Origin: an uncultured Marinoscillum sp.
Lineage (GTDB): Bacteria > Bacteroidota > Bacteroidia > Cytophagales > MED-G16
Direction of reading: 5' to 3'
Assembly: GCA_902633975.1 (NCBI GenBank)
Contig: CACPHX010000013.1
Location: forward strand, 1-34,801
DNA: 34,801 nucleotides
Position numbers and translations under genes: made by a program. The notes beneath the pieces are model-generated. The model was not told where the DNA came from, made no database searches, and worked only from the letters and a program-made list of their open reading frames with translations. Positions 8,123 through 15,660 of the stretch are shown here, one piece after another. The stretch's first letter is position 1, and each line of letters begins with the position of its first letter.

Positions 8123-9312
8123 CTTACGTAATCTTTTAGATATTCATACTTTTTTGTAAGATTACCGTTCTTAGCTATTGTAGCATTTTCAATTATTCTA
8201 TTATTTGACTCATTAAGGAATGGGATCACATATGTCATAAGTATCTTGCCAAAGTAGTTAGAAGAATCTCTAGGTAATTCAGATGGTAGGTTATCAATCG
8301 TCATCATAGTTACAGTATTATCATTTTCAAATGCTTTCCTAACTCTTTTGGTTTTTAAACAGTAATCAAAGAATGGTTTTTTAATTGTAGATGCAAACTC
8401 TGTAAGAGGTACGGATCCCTTGATATCACAACTAATATCTCCAATAACTTTTATGGAAAATGTATCATCTATTTTATCTTTCTCGAAAAGCCTTGGATAT
8501 CTAGGATCCCAATAAGATGCGTTTATTAATATATCTGTATTTTTAGATAATTTTAAAAAGTTAGATTTATAGTCTTTGGGGTTATTATAATAATCCGTTT
8601 TAGAAAATTTATTTCCAGTTATATTTTCCATATAATCGCTTGTTTTTATAGTACTGTAAACAGGATAGTTATGTGAATTATTTTTGTATTCATTAAGTTT
8701 GACATTTTTAAAACCAAAATACTTTAAAATTTCGCTTGCTCCCTTGGCAACTCTTCCATTGCCGACAATTAATGTTCTTATTTTATGTGAGATAGGATTA
8801 TTTTCTAAAAAAGAGTAAAGTTCCTTTTTATTCTTAAAGTGAGACAATCGATTTAAATTAAATAAATTAAATTTCTTCCCAAAAGCCATAACTGAGTTAT
8901 AAGTTCCAGCTATTCCTGCATACTTACCAAAGGCGACTATCCTTTTACCTCTTTTTTTTAAGCACTCATAGTCAATAAGTTTGATTTTCTTTTTTAATAT
9001 CTGAATTAGAAGATTTCTATTATGAGGTTGTTTTTTTATGGTATGAGAAAACATAAAATATGTTTTATTCTTAATGAGTTTATCTTTATCAGCTTCTTTA
9101 ATTCCAAAAATTATATCAGAGTTATTTAACTTCTTAACTACTCGAACACCCTCATGTTCAAACTCATTATCTTCAAAGCATCTTAAATTACTACTCTGGA
9201 CTTCAACATTAAAATTAATATCTGAATTGATCTTTTTAGATTGTCTAGGATTGAACGGACTCCTCACATCTCTAATTTCAATATTTTCTTTTGTTATGCC
9301 TATCCTAATCAT
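8119..9312 (-). CDS. Saccharopine dehydrogenase / lysine-ketoglutarate reductase-like enzyme
   Basis: A 397-residue soluble protein of the alanine dehydrogenase/transhydrogenase-like superfamily. The N-terminal domain has IGITKENIEIRDVRSPFNP, FEHEGVRVV, and the segment YFMFSHTIKKQPHNRNLL followed by LIDYE and KRIVAFGKYAGIAGTYN. That run closely resembles the lysine-ketoglutarate reductase half of the lysine-degrading AASS enzyme. A second Rossmann unit starts at IRTLIVGNGRVAKGASEIL (dinucleotide-binding glycines), and ILINASYWDPRYPRLF and VIGDISCDIKGSVPL follow. This supports an NAD(P)-dependent reaction on saccharopine or a related amino acid; the direction is unknown. Its start overlaps the gltX stop by 8 bases, so it is coupled to the gltX transcript. 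It could equally be annotated as an alanine-dehydrogenase-like protein. Confidence 0.72.
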   Translation of the reverse strand: MIRIGITKENIEIRDVRSPFNPRQSKKINSDINFNVEVQSSNLRCFEDNEFEHEGVRVVKKLNNSDIIFGIKEADKDKLIKNKTYFMFSHTIKKQPHNRNLLIQILKKKIKLIDYECLKKRGKRIVAFGKYAGIAGTYNSVMAFGKKFNLFNLNRLSHFKNKKELYSFLENNPISHKIRTLIVGNGRVAKGASEILKYFGFKNVKLNEYKNNSHNYPVYSTIKTSDYMENITGNKFSKTDYYNNPKDYKSNFLKLSKNTDILINASYWDPRYPRLFEKDKIDDTFSIKVIGDISCDIKGSVPLTEFASTIKKPFFDYCLKTKRVRKAFENDNTVTMMTIDNLPSELPRDSSNYFGKILMTYVIPFLNESNNRIIENATIAKNGNLTKKYEYLKDYVS

Positions 9313-10825
9313 TAATGATATTCATACTTTTTTTAAGCCTTATTACTATTTTATCCTTACCTAATATTTCTGTCAGTGTAAATAAGTCGGGTCCAGATGT
9401 TTTCCCTGTTAAAAGAACTCTAAGTGATTTCATTCCTTGACCAATTTTCACATCATTATTTTTTAACATATGAAAATAAATTTCCTTTAATTTATTTAGG
9501 TTTATATTGTCTATTTGCTCAAGTTTTTTAATAAAATCTTCTATTATTTCCAAAATGTTTTCAGTCAACTTAATTTCTTTTGAGTTGCTCCTAATCTCTT
9601 TTTTATCGTAGCTAATAATTTTTTTACATTCATTTAATATTTCCATCTGAAAGTTTACTCTATCCTTTGCAAGAGATATTAGGTTATCTATTTTTTTTAC
9701 ATTGATTTCTTTAATTATATCACTTTCATTTAAGGCCCTTACAGTTATTTTATTAGTACTAATTTTTTTAATATGCTCTTGATTAAACCATAGAGCTTTA
9801 TCGTAATCATATTTTGCGCCACCTTTTATTATTCTCTCTATGCTAAATTGATTAATTAGTTCATCTAATGAGAAAACCTCTTTTTCATCACCAGGGTTCC
9901 ATCCAATAAGACTAATGAAATTTACTAGTGCTGTACTTTCAAATCCTATTTCTTTAAAGCCCTTAAACTCTATTCCTGCCTCCCTCCATGAAATTGGATA
10001 TACTGGAATCCCATATTTTTCTCCATCTCTTTTACTTAATTTTCCTTTTCCACTGGGTTTTAATATCAATGGTAAGTGTGCAAACTTTGGTGGTTCCCAG
10101 TTAAATGATTTATAAAGCAGATAATGTAATGGTAAAGAGGGTAACCACTCTTCGCCTCTTACAACATGTGAAATTTTCATATCGTGGTCATCTACCACAT
10201 TGGCTAAATGATATGTTGGCATTCCATCCTTTTTGAATATTATCTTATCATCTAATAACTTTAAATTTATTTTGATATTTCCCCTAATCTCATCACTTAC
10301 TGTAATCTCACTTCCTTGTTTTTCATCATATGATTTATATCTAACTACATAATCTCCTCTATCAATATAACTTTTTGACTCATCTTTTGATAGTGTAAGA
10401 GAGTTTTTAAAATTTATTCTATTCTCCCAGTTATATATGAATGTTTTTCCACTTTTTTCACTAGCTTTTCTAAGCTCATCTAATTCATTAGTTTTGTCAA
10501 ATGCATAGTACGCATCACCCTTATCTATCAAATCATCAATCATTTTAGTATAGAAATCTTTTCTTTCCGATTGTCTGTAAGGTCCGAAAGGCCCGCCAAT
10601 TGTAGGGCTTTCATCAGGAAAAATGCCACACCACTCTAATGATTCCATTATGTGTTTTTCTGCATTTTTATTAAATCTATTGCTGTCAGTGTCTTCAATT
10701 CTTATTATGAAGTCTCCTCCTAGATTTTTTGATATAAGATAGTTATAAAGTGCTGTTCTTAATCCACCAATGTGCAGTGGTCCCGTTGGGCTTGGTGCAA
10801 ATCTTAACCGAATGTTATTTGACAT
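9305..10825 (-). CDS. gltX: Glutamyl-tRNA synthetase
   Basis: A 506-residue class Ic synthetase that attaches glutamate to tRNA-Glu. The catalytic domain opens with RLRFAPSPTGPLHIGGLRTALYN (HIGH variant HIGG at about 18-21), then FIIRIEDTDSNR, HVVRGEEWLPSLPLHYLLY and the KMSKS variant KLSKRDG followed by the GluRS-typical YPISW. The C-terminal anticodon-binding cage is alpha-helical (about 320-500) and ends with LRVLLTGKTSGPDLFTL. It lies between ridA (adjacent, no gap) and the LKR-like gene (8-base overlap), in a reverse operon. The length is normal for Bacteroidota. Confidence 0.96.
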   Translation of the reverse strand: MSNNIRLRFAPSPTGPLHIGGLRTALYNYLISKNLGGDFIIRIEDTDSNRFNKNAEKHIMESLEWCGIFPDESPTIGGPFGPYRQSERKDFYTKMIDDLIDKGDAYYAFDKTNELDELRKASEKSGKTFIYNWENRINFKNSLTLSKDESKSYIDRGDYVVRYKSYDEKQGSEITVSDEIRGNIKINLKLLDDKIIFKKDGMPTYHLANVVDDHDMKISHVVRGEEWLPSLPLHYLLYKSFNWEPPKFAHLPLILKPSGKGKLSKRDGEKYGIPVYPISWREAGIEFKGFKEIGFESTALVNFISLIGWNPGDEKEVFSLDELINQFSIERIIKGGAKYDYDKALWFNQEHIKKISTNKITVRALNESDIIKEINVKKIDNLISLAKDRVNFQMEILNECKKIISYDKKEIRSNSKEIKLTENILEIIEDFIKKLEQIDNINLNKLKEIYFHMLKNNDVKIGQGMKSLRVLLTGKTSGPDLFTLTEILGKDKIVIRLKKSMNIIND

Positions 10826-11206
10826 TTATTTCTTTATTGCAATGCAAGATATCTCTACATTTACATCAAGAGGTAGTTTTGATACCTCAACTGTCTCTCT
10901 GGCCGGAGGTGTATTTTTAAAGAACTCTCCGTACGTTTCATTAACATCTTTAAAGTCATCCATATTTTTTAAAAAAATAGAGGTCTTAACGATATTATCA
11001 AAACTCATATTGGCTTCTTTGAGGATTGCATCAATATTTTTCATTACCATATTTGTTTCATCAACAATTCCACTATCAACTAGTTTGTTTGAAATTGGGT
11101 CTAAAGGGATTTGCCCCGAAACAAATAACATACCATTAAAATTAATAGCCTGATTATATGGTCCTATAGGTAAAGGTGCTTTTTTGGTTAGTATTGCTTT
11201 TTTCAT
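10826..11206 (-). CDS. ridA: RidA family reactive imine/enamine deaminase
   Basis: A 126-residue YjgF/YER057c/UK114 protein. Family landmarks are PIGPYNQAINFNGMLFVSGQIPLDP (13-37), the trimer-interface helix TNMVMKNIDAILKEANM, and ARETVEVSKLPLDVNVEISCIA with the substrate-binding Arg103 and Glu118, both needed for deaminating 2-aminoacrylate-type intermediates. It therefore probably protects PLP enzymes from these side products. It is exactly adjacent to gltX and 29 bases below ctlX, so it seems to be cotranscribed with them. Confidence 0.95.
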   Translation of the reverse strand: MKKAILTKKAPLPIGPYNQAINFNGMLFVSGQIPLDPISNKLVDSGIVDETNMVMKNIDAILKEANMSFDNIVKTSIFLKNMDDFKDVNETYGEFFKNTPPARETVEVSKLPLDVNVEISCIAIKK

Positions 11207-11235
11207 TTTATTCTTCTTTAATACAATTTACTATT

Positions 11236-12180
11236 TTATTTTTTTTGGAGAAAATTTTCTGCTATCATACACCTTGCACTCCCACCCCCTAGTTTTTCTA
11301 TTTGTTCAAGGTTACTATGAATTACTTTGTTATAACTTAATATTTTTTTTATTTGAAAAGTGTTCAAAGATTTATATGCAGAACTACTCATAATCAGGAA
11401 TTTTTGATCATTTCTATTTGAAACTTGAAGCATATTTCCTGCAAAGTTGTTGCATTGTTTTTCGCTTATCTCAATAATCTCTTTATTAGTTTTTTCAAGA
11501 CTTGATATTAGTACTTCTCTTTCTTTTGTATCGTGAATTGTCTCCAGGCATACGATTGCATACTGATCAGCAATACACATCATCACATTAGTGTGGTATA
11601 TTAAATTTATTTTTTCTTCTACCTTCTGATATGATTTAAATATTACTGGATTATATAATGCTCTATTACAGAAATCATTTAAAGCAATTAAATTAGTTCT
11701 ATCAGAAAGTGCTGCGTAACAAATTTTATTTTGTCTATCAAGAATCATGCTTCCAGTGCCCTCAAGAAATACAGATTCCTTCTCGAAATAAGATAAGTCA
11801 ATAACCCTTTTAATTTCAAATTGTTTTTTCAACTTTTCTATGATATCAAATCTTCTTTCTTTCCTCCTATTTTCTGAGAACATAGGATAAACATAAACTG
11901 AACCATCCTGATGGAGACTTATCCAATTATTTGGAAATACACTGTCAGTAGTCCTTACCTTTTTTCTATCATTGAAAACATTAACATTAATTTTATTCTT
12001 TATTAGTTTATTATACAAGTTGTCGAACTCATCTTTAGCATTTTTTAGAATTTTTTCTTTTGACAACTTCTTCTCCTTTTTCTGAAAGTGGTTATTCTCT
12101 GCGGTTTCATAATTAAAATCAAAGTGTTCAGGCCTCACCATAATTAGATTCTCTGTTATTTGTTTTTTTATTTTCTTCAT
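11236..12180 (-). CDS. ctlX: CtlX-type citrulline hydrolase (guanidino-group modifying enzyme)
   Basis: A 314-residue pentein-fold (arginine deiminase/amidinotransferase superfamily) protein. The N-terminus carries the CtlX signature MVRPEHFDFNYETAENNHFQ. The catalytic set is visible: an acidic loop EGTGSMILD, a His in LIYHTNVMMCIAD, and the C-terminal nucleophile in GGGSARCMIAENF (Cys304). Members of this subfamily act on citrulline or arginine-like substrates. The start is ATG at 12180 (MKKIKKQIT). The nearest upstream same-strand gene is now the recombinase-like gene, and beyond it the DDAH-like hydrolase at 13437-14354. The region 12181-12230 upstream holds the left-end repeats of the recombinase unit, which could affect its expression. 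Confidence 0.85.
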   Translation of the reverse strand: MKKIKKQITENLIMVRPEHFDFNYETAENNHFQKKEKKLSKEKILKNAKDEFDNLYNKLIKNKINVNVFNDRKKVRTTDSVFPNNWISLHQDGSVYVYPMFSENRRKERRFDIIEKLKKQFEIKRVIDLSYFEKESVFLEGTGSMILDRQNKICYAALSDRTNLIALNDFCNRALYNPVIFKSYQKVEEKINLIYHTNVMMCIADQYAIVCLETIHDTKEREVLISSLEKTNKEIIEISEKQCNNFAGNMLQVSNRNDQKFLIMSSSAYKSLNTFQIKKILSYNKVIHSNLEQIEKLGGGSARCMIAENFLQKK

Positions 12181-12208
12181 AAGTTTATATGTATTTTTAT
12201 ATGATTTA

Positions 12209-12230
12209 GATACATATTATATAATGTATC
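12209..12230. repeat. Inverted repeat GATACAT-8 bp-ATGTATC next to the recombinase unit
   Basis: Seven-base inverted arms GATACAT (12209-12215) and ATGTATC (12224-12230) are separated by eight AT bases. The right arm belongs to the left 21-bp direct repeat. Arms of about this size with a 6-8 bp spacer are typical of tyrosine recombinase core sites, but no matching inverted pair is present at the right end, and in AT-rich DNA chance is a real possibility. Confidence 0.5.
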
Positions 12231-12244
12231 CTATAATGTATCCT
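12224..12244 (-). repeat. Left 21-bp direct repeat (two AGGATAC motifs)
   Basis: Read on the reverse strand this is AGGATACATTAT followed by AGGATACAT: two copies of an AGGATAC motif 12 bp apart. It matches the repeat at 13368-13388 in 20 of 21 positions, in the same orientation. It contains the last codons (KDTL) and the TAG stop of the recombinase-like gene. Confidence 0.85.
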
Positions 12245-13367
12245 TTTTATATGATAATAAATTCCCTTTTTTAAATAATATTTTGTTAATAAATTTTCTC
12301 TCTTGTATTTTATTAGAGGCTATAATCTCATTTTTAATAAGATATTCTTCTTCATTCATGTTTTTGTATTTCTTTTTAGTATGTTCAATTGACTTGTCAC
12401 CAAGAAAAGCTGAGACTAAATATATATTTTTAGTTTCTCTGTAAAGATTATTTGCAAATGTGTGAACAGCATCAACCATCCTTATATCCTTGTTCAGTTT
12501 TGCTTCTTCAATCATTTTACCAAATAATTTAGACCTGGATGACTCATTTTCTGGACTTTTAAACATATTTATATCTTTATCCTTTCTTCTTCCTATAATA
12601 TTTCTGGTCTCATTGTTAAGTTTTACATACCTTTTTTTAATTTTTAGTATAAAATTTTCTTCACTTTCTTTCTTAAGATCACCCCATTTAACTTTTGAAA
12701 GTTGTCCGATCTTTATTCCTGTCCTAATTGAAATAATAAACATGTCCCTAATTCCCTTGAATTTTTTTTTGGATATTGAGTTTAGAGCTTCAATATCCTT
12801 ACTTGATATAGTAATTGGCCTTCTTTTTTTTTGATTTACTTTTATTGAACCAAGTTTAGGGTAATCACATAAGTTTTTTTTATTAAGTTGTTTTAACCCC
12901 TTTTTAAAATCACTCCAATATTTTGAGGCTGTAGTATTTTTGATTTTTTTCTCTTCAATATTACTTTCTATAGATTTTTTAATACTTACTAGATATTCTG
13001 AATTTATATCTGAGGTTAATTTATTATTTATTTCAGTGTCTTGTGCTGATATAAATTTATATATAGCCTTTTTATTTTTAATTTTTGTGTGAGTCAAGAA
13101 GTCATCCCTTAGATATGTTTTTTTCTTATTTTCAAAACTTATACTAACTCTATCATTTTCAATGTCATCTTTTACTCTTCTTATAATCTCCCCTGATGCT
13201 TTTTTAACACTGTCGTTGTGCTCCTCTTGAATCTTATTAGATGGATCTATCCACTCCCAGAGTCTCATCGACTCAACTTTTGCTTTGTTTTGATTAATTC
13301 TATATCGTAGGTAGAGGTTATATTTAGTGTTATCTTTAGTTCTTCTTTTCCAAATCTGAATTTGCAT
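12231..13367 (-). CDS. Degenerate tyrosine recombinase/integrase-like protein
   Basis: An intact 378-residue ORF with the layout of Bacteroidota integrases: an N-terminal arm-binding-like domain (about 1-95), a SAM-like core-binding domain (about 115-170, TASKYWSDFKKGLKQL), and a C-terminal catalytic-type fold (about 185-350). By my alignment the catalytic residues are lost. Box I reads TGIKIGQL with Lys219 where Arg is required. Box II reads VDAVHTFA with Val298 and Val301 in place of the His and Arg of HxxR. Box III reads LGDKS with Asp324 in place of His or Trp. A Tyr (334) remains, one residue later than the usual TxxY spacing. There is no frameshift or internal stop, so selection probably keeps the protein, perhaps for DNA binding. 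Its stop codon lies in one 21-bp repeat and its ATG abuts the other. Confidence 0.82.
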   Translation of the reverse strand: MQIQIWKRRTKDNTKYNLYLRYRINQNKAKVESMRLWEWIDPSNKIQEEHNDSVKKASGEIIRRVKDDIENDRVSISFENKKKTYLRDDFLTHTKIKNKKAIYKFISAQDTEINNKLTSDINSEYLVSIKKSIESNIEEKKIKNTTASKYWSDFKKGLKQLNKKNLCDYPKLGSIKVNQKKRRPITISSKDIEALNSISKKKFKGIRDMFIISIRTGIKIGQLSKVKWGDLKKESEENFILKIKKRYVKLNNETRNIIGRRKDKDINMFKSPENESSRSKLFGKMIEEAKLNKDIRMVDAVHTFANNLYRETKNIYLVSAFLGDKSIEHTKKKYKNMNEEEYLIKNEIIASNKIQERKFINKILFKKGNLLSYKKDTL

Positions 13368-13388
13368 ATGTATCCTATAAAGTATCCT
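13368..13388 (-). repeat. Right 21-bp direct repeat (two AGGATAC motifs)
   Basis: On the reverse strand: AGGATACTTTAT then AGGATACAT, directly followed by the recombinase-like gene's ATG at 13367. It differs from the 12224-12244 copy at one base. In this position it occupies the ribosome-binding and promoter-proximal region, so a protein bound here could repress the gene. Confidence 0.85.
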
Positions 13389-13394
13389 TAAAAA

Positions 13395-13419
13395 TACACT
13401 ATTTTCGAATATCAGTGTA
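13395..13419. repeat. Imperfect palindrome centred on TTCGAA upstream of the recombinase-like gene
   Basis: Arms TACACT (13395-13400) and AGTGTA (13414-13419) flank 13 bases containing TTCGAA. It lies between the DDAH-like stop codon and the right direct repeat, where a promoter or operator of the recombinase-like gene would be. There is no T-run, so it is not a typical terminator. Function unproven. Confidence 0.35.
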
Positions 13420-13436
13420 ATTATTAATATATTTTT

Positions 13437-14354
13437 TTATTTTCTTTCAATAGGAAGAGTGGAACAACGAAATAATCCACCAAATTTTGATATCTCACGG
13501 TAATACACTTCCTCCACAACATATCTGTATCCCCTCAGAGTATCATTTAATCTTTTAAAAGTTTTATCAGACACTATTACATTTTCATTTATAGAAAAAA
13601 TATTTGAGCATCCATCAAACATCTCATCCTTTGATATATTAATTAAGTTTTCCTCATCAAAAATCTCATCTAAAAGTTTTTTATCTGAACTTTTTTTAAA
13701 ACCGTCTTTGAAAATTATGACTCTATTATTTCCTATTGGCTGCATTGTACAATCGAGATGAAGTATATTATTGTAAGGATTATCGTCACTTTTAAATAAT
13801 TCCAATCCAATAACTCTTTTCCCTGGAAATACATCTTGAATAAATTCTACAGCATTAATTTGAGTCCTGGAAACCTTAAGATTACTATCTCCTTTACTAC
13901 TTATACCAATAAAAATAAATTCACCATGAACAATAACATCACCTCCCTCTACCTTGATGTCTTCTGGAATCGTAATTAAATTATTCATGCCAACCTCATT
14001 CAAATAATTTTTAATTCCTTCTTTCTCCTTTCCTCTCTGTTTAATTGTATTTGATATAAAAAATTTATTTTCAATCACAAAACCTATATCCCTTGTAAAT
14101 ATTTGATTTAACCCATCTATATTTTTTGGTCTTAAAACTTTAACTCCATTTTTAACTAATACCTCATTAAAATTTTTTATTTCAGATTTGCAGTTACTTT
14201 CCAATGGAAATTTTTCTTTTTTAACAAAATATTTTGTTTTTGGGTCTATGCAATTTTCTAGACTTGGTTCAGATCCAAAACTATTGGCAATTCCCAAAAT
14301 TACAGATTGAAGTTGGTTTACTTCATTCGTAATATTCAATTTTAATCTATTCAT
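13437..14354 (-). CDS. DDAH/arginine deiminase-family hydrolase
   Basis: A 305-residue pentein-fold protein of the amidinotransferase/dimethylarginine dimethylaminohydrolase group. Visible active-site pieces are IFTRDIGFVIENKFFIS, the acidic loop KVEGGDVIVHG, the His-x-Asp in ILHLDCTMQPIGNNRVII, and the C-terminal nucleophile in GGLFRCSTLPIERK (Cys297). The family hydrolyses guanidino groups of arginine or methylarginines to citrulline plus an amine. With CtlX, which acts on citrulline-like substrates, it would make a two-step route from (methyl)arginine to ornithine; this is inferred from family knowledge. The two genes lie on the same strand but are now separated by the recombinase unit. 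Substrate preference cannot be settled by reading. Confidence 0.82.
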   Translation of the reverse strand: MNRLKLNITNEVNQLQSVILGIANSFGSEPSLENCIDPKTKYFVKKEKFPLESNCKSEIKNFNEVLVKNGVKVLRPKNIDGLNQIFTRDIGFVIENKFFISNTIKQRGKEKEGIKNYLNEVGMNNLITIPEDIKVEGGDVIVHGEFIFIGISSKGDSNLKVSRTQINAVEFIQDVFPGKRVIGLELFKSDDNPYNNILHLDCTMQPIGNNRVIIFKDGFKKSSDKKLLDEIFDEENLINISKDEMFDGCSNIFSINENVIVSDKTFKRLNDTLRGYRYVVEEVYYREISKFGGLFRCSTLPIERK

Positions 14355-14445
14355 TTAATTATCTGGTATAAATAAAAATAGATTTTTTATTTGTTGTTTC
14401 TTGTTTACCGTAATAAATATATATGTATTATTTTACTAATGAATT

Positions 14446-15612
14446 ATGAGAGCTTTTTATTTTTTATTTGCATTAATAATTACATCCTGTAACTCATCGA
14501 AGTACCTAGTTTCTAATACTGGTTTCCCAAAAGCCCCAGATTACAACTATATGAAAAATTGGATTGCCTCACCCAAGATTGAAATACCATTGCCAGTAAA
14601 TTATTATGACACTTTAAAAGATTTTAAAGCTAATGTTGATGTTTTTTATTTATATCCAACAGTTTATAACTCAGGATATAACGGTAATTTTTGGAATGCA
14701 AATCCAGAAGATCCTGAACATATAAGAAATGTAAGAGACTTAGCATTAGGGAATCAAGCCAGTATTTTTTCTGGTATTACTAATATTTATTCTCCCTTAT
14801 ACAGACAAATTTTTTATGATGGCCTCGTGTACCATAACTCAAGTAATATTTTAACGGATATAGCACTTGACCCAATTCTTAAAAAAGAATTTAAAAAGTA
14901 CAAGGACGAGATCTTCTCAAATAAGTCCTTGCAATATTTTACCTACGAAAATGACAAATTAAGATCATACTCAAAAGAGTCCTACGAGGTAGCCTATTCT
15001 GATATTAAACGAGCATTTTTAAAGTACCTTGAGCTTGAAAATAATGGAAAGTACTTTATAATAGCTGCCCACAGTCAGGGTAGTATGCATGCCTCCAAGT
15101 TAATTAATGACATAATTATGCCTAACAAGGAAATAAAAGATAAACTTTTACTTGCATACCTAGTTGGTGTTCCTATAGTTAGTAATTTTTCAGACCTACC
15201 TCCTTGTTCTTCTCCAGACCAAATTAAATGTTTTCTTTCATGGAATACTTTTGGAGACAATGTAAATCCATATGACAATGAATATTATAAAGATATAGTT
15301 GCATCTAATCCAGTCTCGTTTGATGAAAGTAATGTTATTACAGATATCTATAACCATAAAGGTATTTTAATGCCAAATATTGTACAAATGTTTAAGTACC
15401 AAGTGTTAAAACTACCAGTGAAAAATTTTAAGTTAAAAAAACCTAATAAAATATCTGTGCAATCTGAAAGAGGCTCACTACAGATAAAAGAGATCAATAT
15501 ACCATGGATTAAACTATTTAATATGGAAAGTTATCATTCGGGGGACTACAATTTATTCTGGCTTAATATTAGAGAAAACCTCCATTATAGATTATCTAAT
15601 TATTTTAAATAG
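14446..15612 (+). CDS. DUF3089 alpha/beta-hydrolase lipoprotein
   Basis: A 388-residue protein with a lipoprotein signal (MRAFYFLFALIITSC, lipobox Cys15). The mature part begins with ANVDVFYLYPTVY, the DUF3089 opening, and has the nucleophile elbow FIIAAHSQGSMHA, with Ser210 in a GxSxG-type AHSQG. A later LSWNTFGDNVNP and the final MESYHSGDYNLFWLNIRENL supply candidate acid and His (HSGDY) residues. It is thus a probable periplasmic or outer-membrane-anchored esterase/hydrolase of unknown substrate. It is divergent from the DDAH-like gene (91-base gap) and converges on the SolA-like remnant. No strong promoter box was found upstream. Confidence 0.82.
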   Translation: MRAFYFLFALIITSCNSSKYLVSNTGFPKAPDYNYMKNWIASPKIEIPLPVNYYDTLKDFKANVDVFYLYPTVYNSGYNGNFWNANPEDPEHIRNVRDLALGNQASIFSGITNIYSPLYRQIFYDGLVYHNSSNILTDIALDPILKKEFKKYKDEIFSNKSLQYFTYENDKLRSYSKESYEVAYSDIKRAFLKYLELENNGKYFIIAAHSQGSMHASKLINDIIMPNKEIKDKLLLAYLVGVPIVSNFSDLPPCSSPDQIKCFLSWNTFGDNVNPYDNEYYKDIVASNPVSFDESNVITDIYNHKGILMPNIVQMFKYQVLKLPVKNFKLKKPNKISVQSERGSLQIKEINIPWIKLFNMESYHSGDYNLFWLNIRENLHYRLSNYFK

Positions 15613-15660
15613 ATTATATTTTTTCAGATAAGTATTTCAAGTTAAAATTTATTCTTTTGT

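Larger units (their letters stand above)
12224..13388 (-). mobile_element. Putative single-gene recombinase cassette bounded by 21-bp direct repeats
   Basis: The unit consists of two near-identical 21-bp direct repeats and a single recombinase-like gene that fills the space between them; the period from repeat to repeat is 1144 bp. There are no cargo genes, transposase or terminal inverted repeats. It separates two hydrolase genes of the same superfamily, ctlX and a DDAH-like gene, which suggests insertion into their common operon. Recombination between the repeats would excise a circle of 1144 bp and leave one repeat. The recombinase itself appears catalytically impaired, so it may be a relic, a domesticated gene, or an element mobilised in trans. 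That it is mobile is inferred, not shown. Confidence 0.5.
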
